Assembly: GCA_020633435.1 (NCBI GenBank)
Contig: JACKDP010000005.1
Location: 248,001 to 312,000, forward strand
DNA from: Myxococcales bacterium
GTDB taxonomy: Bacteria > Myxococcota_A > Bradymonadia > UBA7976 > UBA1532
DNA length: 64,000 nucleotides
Direction of reading: 5' to 3'
In this document: positions 53,300-62,336 of the stretch, one piece after another
Layout: the number at the start of each line of letters is the position of its first letter
Position numbering within the stretch: the first letter of the stretch is position 1
Notes under the pieces: model-generated
What the model was told of the DNA's origin: nothing
The model's database searches: none
Seen by the model: the letters and a program-made list of their open reading frames with translations, nothing else
Position numbers and translations under genes: made by a program

Positions 53300-54027
53300 G
53301 CCGGGCGCCGCTGAGCGCCCGCCCGCTGGGTCCCGCCCGGCGCAGCCCCCGCATCGTGGCGCCGCCGCGGCCCCGGCCGCCGACGCACCCGGGCTGGGTG
53401 GTGGCCGGCGCCCTCGCCGTGCACCTGGCCCTCGTGGTCGCCCCGTGGGTGCTGACGTTCGGACCGGATGGCGTGAAGTGGGGCGCCCTCTCGCTCCTGG
53501 CGCCGCTCCTGCTCGTGTACGGCCTGGTGCGGCAGAGCCCGTGGGCGCTGCTGGTGGGGGTGCCCCTCGGCTGGGCGCTGCCGGCCCATGGCCTGCCCGA
53601 TGGCGCGTTCAGCGGGTCCGTCGGGCTGGTAGCCCTGCTGGCGGTCGCCGCCTACATCCCCACGGCGCTGGCCTGGCTGCGCCCCCGCGACGCCGCCCTC
53701 GCCGAGGTGCCCTGGACGGCCCTGGATGACGAGCCCGCGCGGGCCCCGCTGCGGCCGCTGCCGTGGGTGGCGGGGGCGGTGGTCACCCTGCCGGCCGTGG
53801 GCGTCGCGCTCTGGCCCGAGGTGGGCCGTCAGGTGGCCGTCGGCCACGCGGGCGTGGTGGGCCAGAGCCATGTGGCGCTCACGCTGATGGTGCTGCTGGT
53901 GGGCCTGGCGCTGGCCACGGATCTGGCCCGCGGCCGCCCGGCGATGGTCGGCAACCGCCGCCGCGTTCCGGTGCTGGCGATCATCTCGGCCCTGACGATC
54001 CTCGGGGGGGTGCTGCTTGGGCGCTGA
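53281..54027 (+). CDS. Polytopic membrane protein of unknown function
   Basis: The likely product is about 248 residues from a GTG at 53281 that overlaps the PDZ gene; the start is uncertain because no good ribosome site precedes it. After a basic N-terminus it has about seven hydrophobic segments (VVAGALAVHLALVVAPWVLTF, SLLAPLLLVYGLV, VGLVALLAVAAYIPTALAWL, VAGAVVTLPAVGVALW, ALTLMVLLVGLALATDLA, PVLAIISALTILGGVLLG). No recognised family. It is coupled to its neighbours on both sides by overlaps and probably works in the same envelope process as the isomerase downstream. Confidence 0.65.
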   Translation: MDGQPLSRAPLSARPLGPARRSPRIVAPPRPRPPTHPGWVVAGALAVHLALVVAPWVLTFGPDGVKWGALSLLAPLLLVYGLVRQSPWALLVGVPLGWALPAHGLPDGAFSGSVGLVALLAVAAYIPTALAWLRPRDAALAEVPWTALDDEPARAPLRPLPWVAGAVVTLPAVGVALWPEVGRQVAVGHAGVVGQSHVALTLMVLLVGLALATDLARGRPAMVGNRRRVPVLAIISALTILGGVLLGR

Positions 54028-54232
54028 GGTCAAGACGGGCCTGGGCGTCGCCGCCCTGCTCGGCGTCGTGCCGCTGCTGGTGGCGGCGATGGGCCACCTC
54101 GGGGGCCGCGACTACGTGGCCGGGGGGCTGCTCATCTTCGCGGCGGCGGCCGTGGGCCACCTGGGCCTCGAGCTCGTCGCGCTGGGCACCCCGGCGACGG
54201 CCCGCGACCCGGACGACGAGGAGGACTGGTGA
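54017..54232 (+). CDS. Small two-helix membrane protein
   Basis: The 71-residue product starts at a TTG (54017) that overlaps the previous stop, as expected for coupled translation. Two hydrophobic segments are present (GLGVAALLGVVPLLVAAMGHLG and YVAGGLLIFAAAAVGHLGLELVAL). A strongly acidic tail follows (DPDDEEDW). The isomerase gene starts at the GTG inside its stop (GTGA). No family recognised. Confidence 0.6.
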   Translation: MGAEVKTGLGVAALLGVVPLLVAAMGHLGGRDYVAGGLLIFAAAAVGHLGLELVALGTPATARDPDDEEDW

Positions 54233-55131
54233 CCGGTTCCTTGCTGGCGCTGCTGCTGGCGGCGTGGCCCTTCAGCGGCGACCTGCCCGACGAGCAGGTG
54301 GTGGCCCGGGCCCAGGGGGCGGCCGGCCCCATCACCATCACGGCGGGGCGCCTGCGGCGGTACGCGGCGGCCCACCCGGAACGCTCCCCGCGGGAGCTCG
54401 CCGGCGAGCTCGTGGAGTTCGAGCTGCTGGCGGCCGAGGCCGCCCGGCGGGGCTTCGCGGCCGACGAGCAGGTGCGCGAGGAGGCCCGTCCGGCCCTCGT
54501 GCGGCGGTACCTCGCCGCGGACTTCGAGCGGCAGTGGTCCCCCGAGAACCTGCCCGTCGAGCTGGTGCGCGAGTCGTACGAGCGCAACAAGCTCTTCTTC
54601 GTGCGCCCGGCCATCGCCGACGCCGACCACGTCGTCCTGACCGCCGGCGGCAAGCGCCCCGAGGACCCGGCGCTCGTCGCCCCGGCGCAGGCCTTGATGG
54701 AGCGCTTCCGGGCCGACGTGCTGGCGAACCCCCCGGCTGACGCCACCGCCTTCCTGGAGCGCGCGGACGCCTACAAGGCCGACGCCACCGCCCTGGGCCT
54801 GGAGCTGCGCGCCGAGCGCCTGGGCCGTTTTCCCCTGGAAGGTCGCTATGATCCCGACTTCACCCGGGGGGTGTTCGCCCTCGACGCGCCGGGCGACATC
54901 ACCCCCGTCCTGACGTCCGGGTTCGGGTGGCATGTGGCCCGGCTGCAGAGCAAGGACCCCGCGCTGAACCGGAGCTTCGAGGAGGTCGAGGCCGAGCTGC
55001 GGGCCCGCATCGCCCCCGAGGTGCGGACTCTGAAGCTGCGGGAGCTCGGCGCGACGCTGGCCCGGCAGAGCGGGTCGGAGCTCTTCCCCGAGATCCTCGA
55101 CGAGGCCGAGGCCCAGCGCGCAGGCCCCTGA
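54229..55131 (+). CDS. Parvulin-type peptidyl-prolyl cis-trans isomerase
   Basis: The 300-residue product starts at a GTG overlapping the upstream stop. It has a short signal-like start (SLLALLLAAWPFSGD), a helical N-terminal part as in SurA/PrsA proteins (ELAGELVEFELLAAEAARRGFAADE), and a rotamase core with YERNKLFFVRP, a DADHVVLTAGG strand, a LGRFPLEGRYDPDFTRGVFAL segment and GFGWHVARLQSKDP. It would assist folding of exported proteins in the periplasm. Being in an operon with a PDZ protein and two membrane proteins suggests a common envelope-assembly role. The C-terminal 60 residues are helical. Confidence 0.82.
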   Translation: MTGSLLALLLAAWPFSGDLPDEQVVARAQGAAGPITITAGRLRRYAAAHPERSPRELAGELVEFELLAAEAARRGFAADEQVREEARPALVRRYLAADFERQWSPENLPVELVRESYERNKLFFVRPAIADADHVVLTAGGKRPEDPALVAPAQALMERFRADVLANPPADATAFLERADAYKADATALGLELRAERLGRFPLEGRYDPDFTRGVFALDAPGDITPVLTSGFGWHVARLQSKDPALNRSFEEVEAELRARIAPEVRTLKLRELGATLARQSGSELFPEILDEAEAQRAGP

Positions 55132-55147
55132 CGCCCCCGCCCGGCGG

Positions 55148-57218
55148 TCAGTCGGCCTGGAGGCAGAGCGGGGAGCCCTGCTCGGCCGGGATGCAGCCCG
55201 GCGACGCGCGCGCCTCCACCCAGCGGCGGCAGCAGGTGTAGCCGTTGGGGCAGGCCTCGTTGGCGCAGTCCAGCAGGCAGAGGGCCCCCAGGCCGGCGGC
55301 CCCCACCGACCGGCAGCGCTCGTCCGCGGTGCAGGCGCGGTCGCTCTCGCACACGGGGCCGGTCGCTCCCCAAGGCGTCACCTGGCGCTCCCCGTTGATG
55401 TCGACGCACTGGCTCTGCTGGCAGGTCTGGCCGACGTCGCAGTCGGCGTCCACCCGGCAGTCCACGCACTGGCCGATGGTGTAGTCGCAGATCTGCCCGC
55501 CGCAGCCCAGGTCCTCGCAGGGCTGCTGGTTGCAGCCGCTGCGGTTGCCGCACGCGAAGCGGGGCTGGTTGTCGCGCACGACCTGGTAGCAGACGAGGCC
55601 GTCGGGGCAGGCGCGGTTGGCGTCGCAGTTGACGCCGCAGGCCCCGCGGCGCCCATCGTAGAGCAGGCAGGTGAAGCCGTCGGGGCAGTCGGCCTCGGCC
55701 TCGCAGGGCCGGCACTGGGCGCCGAGCGTCGAGACGCAGGCCCCCGCGTCGCACGACTCACCCGCCCGGCACATCACCCCGGCGCAGCCGTCGGCCGGCG
55801 CGTCGCAGCGGCCCGTCACGGGGTCGCAGGCCACCCCGGCCGGGCAGTTCGCCGGCCCGCAGATGGCGCCCTCACAGCGCTCGCAGACGCAGCTCGCCGG
55901 CTCCTGGCAGACCTGCCCCCGCACCTGGTCGATGACCCGGATGTCGCACGTCGCCGGGTTGATGCGCAGGACCTCCCAGAGCTGGCGCTGCTGGTTGCTG
56001 GCGGCCTCGAGCTGCCGGGGGCCGAACGCGCGCTGCTGCCCGCCGCAGGCCACCTCGACGCGCGCGTTGCCCCGGTTGCGGCCCTCGGCGAAGAACAGAT
56101 CGACGGCCACCGTGTACCAGCCGGCCGGCCCCTCGGCGAGCTGGATGAGCTCCTCCGGGCCACCCTCGCTCGGGCCATCGTTGCGGTAGCCCGGGCGGCA
56201 CCACGCCGGCGTCCGGTTCAGCGCCCAGCAGTCGCTCGTGCGCGAGAAGTAGCTGCCGTCGGGGGCCAGCAGGTGCAGATCGAAGTCCCGATCCGCCTCG
56301 GCCCAGCTCAGCCTCACCGTCAGCCGGGCGTTCTGGTCGTCGCAGGCGTCGCCCCGGCCGTCCGCGTCCACGTCGGCCTGGTCGGGGTTGGGGCGCCCGC
56401 GGCAGTTGTCGCAGGCGTCGCCCACGCCATCGCCGTCCACGTCGCTCTGGTCGTCGGCGACCTGCGGGCAGACGTCGTCCGCGTCCGGCACCCGGTCGCC
56501 GTCGCTGTCCCGCCCCGCGCAGGCGTCGCCCACGCCGTCGCCGTCGGCGTCCGTCTGGTCCCCGTTGGGGGCCTGCGGGCAGTTGTCGCACCGGTCCCCC
56601 ACGCCATCGCCATCGGCGTCGGGCTGGGCGGGGTTGGGCAGGCCGGGGCAGTTGTCGAAGGGATCGGGCACCCCGTCGCCGTCGGTGTCGGGCAGGTCGC
56701 TGCAGGCGTCGCCCACGCCGTCGCCGTCGAAGTCGCCCTGGTCGGGGTTGGCCGTGCGCGGGCAGTTGTCGCAGACGTCCCCCACGCCATCGCCATCGCG
56801 GTCGGCCTGGTCGGCGTTGGGGATCTCGGGGCAGTTGTCGCGGGCGTCGGGCACCGCGTCGCCGTCCACATCCGAGGGGGGCGCCGCCGGCCCCGCCCAT
56901 GCCGCCTGCGCCGCCGGCGCCGCCACCCGCCGCTGCCTGGCTTCGCGCTGCCCGCGCCGTTGACGCCGCCGCCTGCGCCACCTGGGCCGCCGCCAGCGCC
57001 GCCCATGCCGCCGCCGGCGCCGCCCATGCCACCGCCCGCGCCGCCGGCGCCGCCGCCCACGCCGCCCGCCCCGCCGCCGACCCGCTGGGGCCGACGTCCA
57101 CGGTCCCGACGTCGCCGCCGCCCGCGCCACCGCCGCCGTCGGGCGGGAGGAGGTCTTCATTGGACCGGGTGCAGCCGATGGCCAGGCTGACCGCCAGCAA
57201 CCAGGGGAGGGATCGCAT
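55148..57218 (-). pseudogene. Frameshifted lipoprotein with TSP3 repeats and Cys-rich C-terminus
   Basis: The start at 57218 gives a lipoprotein signal (MRSLPWLLAVSLAIGC), but the frame is disturbed in a Gly-rich linker at about 56875-57080. Reading shifts three times: signal frame, then a frame giving GGAGGGMGGAGGG, then back, then a third frame that runs intact to 55148 with six TSP3-like units. After those come a beta domain (VRLSWAEADRDFDLHLLAP, GWYTVAVDLFF) and many Cys-rich units (CxxGxTCxxxxC). Each shift coincides with a G or C run. With one base corrected at each of three runs the gene is whole. It is either recently broken or carries assembly errors. Annotated as pseudogene because the frame is not continuous. 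Confidence 0.75.
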
Positions 57219-57296
57219 GGGGGGCTCCTCTCGGGGTGAACGCCGTCGTGGGGAATGGTAGGCCAACGGCCGGATCGACGCGAACCCCGCGGACGA

Positions 57297-58046
57297 TCAG
57301 GCCCCCGGCAGGTCGAGCCGCCGCCGCAGGGCCGCGTAGGCCGGGGCCCAGGCGTCGCCCGTCGCGGGCCGCATCGCCAGCACCTCGCGCACGAGGGGCG
57401 CGGCCTCGCGCCCGCCGACGCCCACCTCGAACGTCGCCGGCCGTCCAGGCCGCGGCACCACGCTGATCCGTCGGTGCAGCGCCAGGCCCTCCGCGGCGAA
57501 CGCGGCCTCCAGCCGGTCGGCGCCGTGGCCGTCCATCAGGAGCACGACGCGCCCCCCCGGGGCCAGCACCCGGGCCGCCGCCGCCGCGTACCCCTCGACG
57601 CCCCCGCGCAGCTCGAACCGGCCGCTGGCGCGCTGGGCGTCGGCGGGCAGGGTGCCGCTGCCGATCGGCATGAACGGCGGCGCGCCGCAGACGAGGTCGA
57701 ACTCGCCCCGCCCCGCCAGCACGTCGGCGTCGCGCAAGTCCCCGAGAAGAGGCAGGAATCGGTCGGTCAGGTCGTTGAGGGCCGCGTTGCGCACGGCCAG
57801 CGCGTGGCTCTCGGGGAAGGCCTCGACGCCCACCACGTTCGCCGCCGGCAGGGCGCGGGCGAGCAGCAGCGCCACGGTGCCCTTGCCCGTCCCGAGGTCG
57901 GCGATGCGCCGCGCCGCGGGGGCCGCCGCCACCGCCAGCCCCGCCAGCAGCACGTCGTCGCTCGTCGCCCGGTGCCCACGCCGGCGCTGGAAGAGGCGCA
58001 GCGTGTTGCTCAAGACGTCCAGCGTCTCGCCTTCGCGGGGCTCCAT
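57297..58046 (-). CDS. N6-adenine-type methyltransferase (TrmN6/YfiC-like)
   Basis: The product is about 249 residues from the ATG at 58046, with CAGGAG seven bases before it. It begins LDVLSNTLRLFQRRRGHRATSDDVLLAG, the usual opening of the tRNA1Val A37 methyltransferase family. SAM-binding motif I is DLGTGKGTVALLLA. The catalytic motif, normally NPP(Y/F), reads GAPPF here. The Asn-to-Ala change is unusual and could weaken activity. Related enzymes also act as protein or RNA N5/N6 methylases. It faces away from the glutamate dehydrogenase gene (divergent). Confidence 0.82.
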   Translation of the reverse strand: MEPREGETLDVLSNTLRLFQRRRGHRATSDDVLLAGLAVAAAPAARRIADLGTGKGTVALLLARALPAANVVGVEAFPESHALAVRNAALNDLTDRFLPLLGDLRDADVLAGRGEFDLVCGAPPFMPIGSGTLPADAQRASGRFELRGGVEGYAAAAARVLAPGGRVVLLMDGHGADRLEAAFAAEGLALHRRISVVPRPGRPATFEVGVGGREAAPLVREVLAMRPATGDAWAPAYAALRRRLDLPGA

Positions 58047-58125
58047 GCGGCTCCTGTTGCGGTCCCGAGAGGGGGATCGTATCACCGTCGCGCCGCCGCG
58101 GGGCGGCCCGAAACGAGGAGTCGCC

Positions 58126-59535
58126 ATGCACGCGGGCCCGACCATGCTGGATGTCTTCGAGCGCAACTTCGACACGGCCGCGCGCTACGTCGAAGCCGCC
58201 GCTGGCGTCATCGCCAACATCAAGGCGTGCAACGCCGTCTACGAGATGGCGTTCCCCGTCGACATCCGGGGCGAGGTCGTCACGCTGCGCGGCTACCGCG
58301 CCGAGCACTCGCACCACCGCACGCCCACCAAGGGCGGCATCCGCTTCGCGCCCGACGTCGACCTGGACGAGGTGAAGGCCCTCGCCGCCCTCATGACGTT
58401 CAAGTGCGCCATGGTCAACGTGCCCTTCGGCGGCGCCAAGGGGGGCATCGCCATCAACCCCCGCGACTACACGGTGGAGGAGCTGGAGCGCATCACCCGG
58501 CGCTACACCGTGGAGCTGACGCGCAAGGGCTTCATCGGCCCCGCCGTCGACGTGCCCGCCCCCGACATGGGCACCGGCAGCCGCGAGATGGCCTGGATCG
58601 CCGACACCTACGCCATGATGAACCCGGGCGAGCTCAACGCCCTGGCCTGCGTCACCGGCAAGCCCCTCGCCCAGGGGGGCATCCGCGGGCGCGACGCGGC
58701 CACCGGGCGCGGCGTGCAGTTCGCCCTGCGGGAGGCGCTGCGCTACGTGGAGATCCAGCGCCAGACGGGCCTGTCCAGCAAGACGGCGGGCCTGCGCGTC
58801 GTGGTCCAGGGCTTCGGCAACGTCGGCGGGCACTTCGCGCGCCTGGCCGAGGCCGACGGCATGCGCATCGTGGGCATCGGCGAGTGGGACTGCACCGTGG
58901 CCAACCCGGCCGGCCTCGACGTGCAGGCCCTGCTGGCCTGGCGCCGCGAGCGGGGGAGCATCAAGGACTTCCCGGGCGGCGTGACCCGCGACCGCGACGC
59001 CTTCCTCGACCTCGACTGCGACGTCCTGGTGCCGGCGGCCCTCCAGAACCAGCTCGACGAGGCCACCGCCGCCCGCGTGAAGGCCCGCCTCGTGGTCGAG
59101 GGCGCCAACGGCCCCACCACCTTCACCGGCGACGCCGTCTTCCAGGAGCGGGGCGTCGTCGTCGTGCCCGACATCTACGCCAACGCGGGCGGCGTGACGG
59201 TCAGCTACTTCGAGTGGATCAAGAACCTGTCCCACATGCGCTTCGGCCGCATGGCGCGCCGCGTCGGCATCCGCACCCAGCTGCGCATGGTGCAGGGCGT
59301 CGAGCAGCTCACCGGCCAGGTCTTCCCCCCCGACGTCGTCGAGGACATGCGCTCCGGCGCGGGCGAGGAGGAGCTCGTCGACTCCGGCCTCGAAGACACG
59401 ATGGTGCAGGGGATGGAGGAGATCATGGCCGTCCGCCGCGAGCACCCCGACATGCCCGACCTGCGCACGGCGGCCTTCGTCTGCGGCCTCCAGAAGGTGG
59501 CCCTGGCCTACGGCGAGCGCGGCGTCTGGCCCTGA
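58126..59535 (+). CDS. gdhA: Glutamate dehydrogenase
   Basis: The product is about 469 residues from the ATG at 58126, with CGAGGAG upstream. It has the dimerisation/catalytic region TPTKGGIRFAPDV, MTFKCAMVNVPFGGAKGGI with the catalytic Lys, the PAPDMGTGSREMAWIADTY segment, and the dinucleotide fold VVVQGFGNVGGHFARL. VEGANGPTTFTGD follows. It interconverts glutamate and 2-oxoglutarate plus ammonia. The length fits the hexameric Glu/Leu/Phe/Val dehydrogenase group. Coenzyme preference is not decided by the sequence: the glycine loop GFGNVG is followed by FARLAEADGMRIVG without a clear acidic or basic tag. Confidence 0.94.
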   Translation: MHAGPTMLDVFERNFDTAARYVEAAAGVIANIKACNAVYEMAFPVDIRGEVVTLRGYRAEHSHHRTPTKGGIRFAPDVDLDEVKALAALMTFKCAMVNVPFGGAKGGIAINPRDYTVEELERITRRYTVELTRKGFIGPAVDVPAPDMGTGSREMAWIADTYAMMNPGELNALACVTGKPLAQGGIRGRDAATGRGVQFALREALRYVEIQRQTGLSSKTAGLRVVVQGFGNVGGHFARLAEADGMRIVGIGEWDCTVANPAGLDVQALLAWRRERGSIKDFPGGVTRDRDAFLDLDCDVLVPAALQNQLDEATAARVKARLVVEGANGPTTFTGDAVFQERGVVVVPDIYANAGGVTVSYFEWIKNLSHMRFGRMARRVGIRTQLRMVQGVEQLTGQVFPPDVVEDMRSGAGEEELVDSGLEDTMVQGMEEIMAVRREHPDMPDLRTAAFVCGLQKVALAYGERGVWP

Positions 59536-59595
59536 GGGCCTCCGCGCCACCTCCCACGTTTTCGTAGCAGTTTCAGCGGGTTGCCCCGCCCGCGC

Positions 59596-61962
59596 TCAGG
59601 GCGAGATGGTGGGGGCGGCGCCGTCGTTCAGGGCCTGGAAGAAGCGCTGCAGGTCCGACTGCACCTCCGGGCTCTCGAAGATGACGTCGTGGCCATCGCC
59701 GCGCACCGGGGCGTACTGCTTGATGGCCTGGGTCACGCTCTTGCCGTTCACCCGCACGTTGGCGTTGGCCGTCGGGCCGTCCTCGACCGGCTGGATGGCC
59801 TGCAGGGGCTCGCGCTCGGGGCCGACGCGCGAGAGGCGGGCCGACGTGGCCAGGAAGTTCATCGTCGCGCCCGGGGTGATGGTGTCGGCGGTGCCGTAGA
59901 CGAAGAGCACATGCCGTGGCGCCAGCTCCTCGGGAGGCGAGCGCAGCAGGGGCCCGAAGTTCATCGGATCCCGGGCATCGAGCCAGGTCTGGTAGAGCTG
60001 CAGCCCCGGGTGCATGCCGTTCAGGGCCGGCTCCGCCAGCGCCACGCCGAAGCGCGCGCCGTGGTTCACCGGATCGAGGGTGAGCTGGAGCTGGTCCATG
60101 ACCGACCCCCCCGCCGACGAGAGCACCACCGCCTCCAGGTTCGTCTCGAGCGCCGCGAACGGCACCCCCAGCTCGCCGCCCCGGCCATGCCCGATGAAGG
60201 TGAAGCGCTCCCGGTTGAAGCCCAGGTCGGCCATGCCCACCCGCAGCCGCGTGCGCTTCAAGAGCCGCGTGAGGCTGAACAGATCGGCCACCGCCTGGAA
60301 GGCGTGGTCGCGACTGAAGATGGGATCGTAGGGGTCATCGAAGCGCTCCTCGATGATCTGCGGCGTGAGGGGCTCGGGCTGGCCGTTGCGGCGGCCCTGC
60401 AGCACGCTGTCGAAGCTCACGACCGCGTAGCCCTTCTGGGCCATGGACTTCGCGAGGCCCCGCTCGATGAACGTGCGGAAGTGCCCGCCGACGGCGTGGG
60501 CGAAGATGGCGGTGGGCCAGCCGCCCACGGGCCGCTCGCGCCGCGGGATGGTGATGGCCACGCAGACCTCGGCCTGGGACTGCAGCTTCGGCCGCCCGTT
60601 CTCGAACTGGACCTGGCCGCCGGCGAACTCGAACGGGGGCACGCCCTCCAGGTAGCGCGGCAGCAGGGCCACGGCGTGCACCTCGATGAAGTCGGGATCC
60701 CGCGGGCCGCACCCCCGCCCGGCGGCCCCGCCGCACGGGCTGGCGGCGTCGTCGCAGGACGCGGCGCGCGTCAGCTCGGGCTCCACGCCCTCCTCCACGG
60801 CGGCCTTCATCGCCACCATGCGGCGGGTCGGGTCATCGGTGGTGAAGACCGTCGCGCCGATGACCTTCTGGGCGGCGATGCCCTGCTCCACCAGCCACGT
60901 CTTGAGCGGCAGGTAGCGCTCCCAGGCGCTCGACAGCGCCGGATCCCGCGGCCGGGTGGGGCCCATCACCGTGATCAGATCGTCGTCGGCCTGCAGCGGC
61001 ACGCCGTTCTTGTCCAGCACGCCCTCCAGGAACATCACGGCGTAGGTGTGGCCGGGCTCCAGGGGCGTGCCCTCGCTCGGGCGGATGCCCAGCCAGTTGT
61101 CGCAGATGTAGCGCGACCGGTCGGTGGTGGCGAAGAAGCGGGCGCGGGGCCGGCGGCCGCGGGCCTCGCTGCCGGGGGTGATGTCGACGAAGATGAAGTT
61201 CTGCGTCTCGCCGCCGAAGCTCAGCGTCTCGAACTCCACCGCGCGGCTGAACCGGAAGATCACCGCGCTGTTCAGGCCGAAGCCGGCCCCCTCCGCCTCG
61301 AGGGCCGCGAGCACCCCGCCCACGGCCTGGCCGGGCTCCGGGAACTGCTCCAGGCCGGGGTAACCATCGAGATCGACAGCGTTTCCTGACCGCGCCACGT
61401 CGTTGGGCCAGGGCAGCCGGAAGAAGTCCGTCGTCCGCCCGCCCCGCGGCACCTCGAAGAGCACGCGCCCGGCGCCATCGATGTTCTCGCACTCCACGCC
61501 CGCCCAGATGGGCACCGGCGTGCAGGTGTTCGCGGCGGAGCAGACCATGCCATAGCCGCACTCATCGGTGAGCTCGCAGCTGCCGCCCTCCTCGATGGTG
61601 CCCGGCTCGCCGTCCCGGGCGCAGCGACCCTCGCGGTTGCAGGCCAGGCCCTCGCCGCAGCTCTCGTCGCCGTTGCACGGGTCGGCCACCTCGCCCTGCC
61701 GCCCGCGGGCACAGCGGCCGGCGCCCCCGCAGACGAGGCTGATGCGGCAGTCGTCGTCAGCGGCGCAGGGCTCGCGGATGTCGGCCGTGCCGGGCTCGCC
61801 CACCGGCGCGCAGCGCTCTTCGGCGCTGCACACCAGGCCGGCGCCGCAGTCCTCCAGCTCGTTGCAGGGGTCGCCGATGGAGGCGAGGAGCGACTCGTTG
61901 TCGCGCAGGGGCGAGCAGGCGAAGCCGGTCCAGACGAGGAGGGGAATGATGACCGTACGCAA
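59596..61962 (-). CDS. Lipoprotein with Cys-rich repeats and a lipase-like domain lacking the nucleophile Ser
   Basis: The 788-residue product has a lipoprotein signal ending LLVWTGFAC. Residues 20-150 are four short Cys-rich units of the type DPCNEDCGxGLVCSxxxRCA. The main part resembles VolA-like bacterial lipases with their N-terminal domain (FFRLPWPNDVARSG) and an alpha/beta-hydrolase core (FAHAVGGHF, VVSFDSVLQGRRNGQPEP, FIGHGRGGELG). The elbow reads GHGRGG, so the nucleophile Ser is replaced by Gly593. The later Asp and His segments (VLFVYGTADTITPG, RGDGHDVIF) look normal. It is therefore likely a binding protein or an enzyme with another mechanism. It converges on glutamate dehydrogenase. 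Confidence 0.82.
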   Translation of the reverse strand: MRTVIIPLLVWTGFACSPLRDNESLLASIGDPCNELEDCGAGLVCSAEERCAPVGEPGTADIREPCAADDDCRISLVCGGAGRCARGRQGEVADPCNGDESCGEGLACNREGRCARDGEPGTIEEGGSCELTDECGYGMVCSAANTCTPVPIWAGVECENIDGAGRVLFEVPRGGRTTDFFRLPWPNDVARSGNAVDLDGYPGLEQFPEPGQAVGGVLAALEAEGAGFGLNSAVIFRFSRAVEFETLSFGGETQNFIFVDITPGSEARGRRPRARFFATTDRSRYICDNWLGIRPSEGTPLEPGHTYAVMFLEGVLDKNGVPLQADDDLITVMGPTRPRDPALSSAWERYLPLKTWLVEQGIAAQKVIGATVFTTDDPTRRMVAMKAAVEEGVEPELTRAASCDDAASPCGGAAGRGCGPRDPDFIEVHAVALLPRYLEGVPPFEFAGGQVQFENGRPKLQSQAEVCVAITIPRRERPVGGWPTAIFAHAVGGHFRTFIERGLAKSMAQKGYAVVSFDSVLQGRRNGQPEPLTPQIIEERFDDPYDPIFSRDHAFQAVADLFSLTRLLKRTRLRVGMADLGFNRERFTFIGHGRGGELGVPFAALETNLEAVVLSSAGGSVMDQLQLTLDPVNHGARFGVALAEPALNGMHPGLQLYQTWLDARDPMNFGPLLRSPPEELAPRHVLFVYGTADTITPGATMNFLATSARLSRVGPEREPLQAIQPVEDGPTANANVRVNGKSVTQAIKQYAPVRGDGHDVIFESPEVQSDLQRFFQALNDGAAPTISP

Positions 61963-62080
61963 CGATGGCCTCTCGGTTCAGCCTGGGACGTCGAGAGAGT
62001 ACCGCGGATATGGCCGGTGTTCGAGGACAGATCCGGAAAGCGAACGGCGCCGTCGTGGGGAGATGTAGGCGGGTGACGGC

Positions 62081-62114
62081 AAAAAAAAAGCCCCGTGGAG
62101 ACCTCCACGGGGCT
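62081..62114 (-). terminator. Rho-independent terminator of the tRNA
   Basis: On the minus strand AGCCCCGTGGA-GGTC-TCCACGGGGCT forms an 11-bp perfect hairpin followed by a run of nine T. It starts right at the end of the tRNA. Confidence 0.93.
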
Positions 62115-62190
62115 GGCGCACCTGGCAGGATTCGAACCTGCGACCTACGGCTCCGGAGGCCGGCGCTCTATCCAGCTGAGCTACAGGTGC
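62114..62190 (-). tRNA. tRNA-Arg (anticodon CCG)
   Basis: The 77-base minus-strand sequence folds into a full cloverleaf. The acceptor is GCACCTG with CAGGTGC, the D stem GCTC/GAGC, the anticodon loop CTCCGGA with CCG (62156-62154), the T loop TTCGAAT, and a genome-encoded CCA end follows discriminator G. The anticodon stem has one mismatch (C27 with U43) below four good pairs. It reads CGG arginine codons, which are frequent in this GC-rich genome. Confidence 0.96.
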
Positions 62191-62201
62191 AGCGGAGGAG
62201 G

Positions 62202-62230
62202 GTTATACGAGAGGACCCCCCGAGGCGCAA
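62202..62230 (-). promoter_or_regulatory. Promoter of the tRNA gene
   Basis: On the minus strand TATAAC (62207-62202) lies 11 bases before the tRNA and is preceded after 17 bases by TTGCGC (62230-62225). The -10 is good and the -35 partial. Confidence 0.6.
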
Positions 62231-62336
62231 GCAGAATCGGCCAGCGGCGCGGGGCCCGGCGGGGGCCACGGGAGGTTGCATGGCGGTCGCCCACGGGGCA
62301 CCCTGGGCCCGCCGCGCCGCCGGCCGGAGGAGGCCC

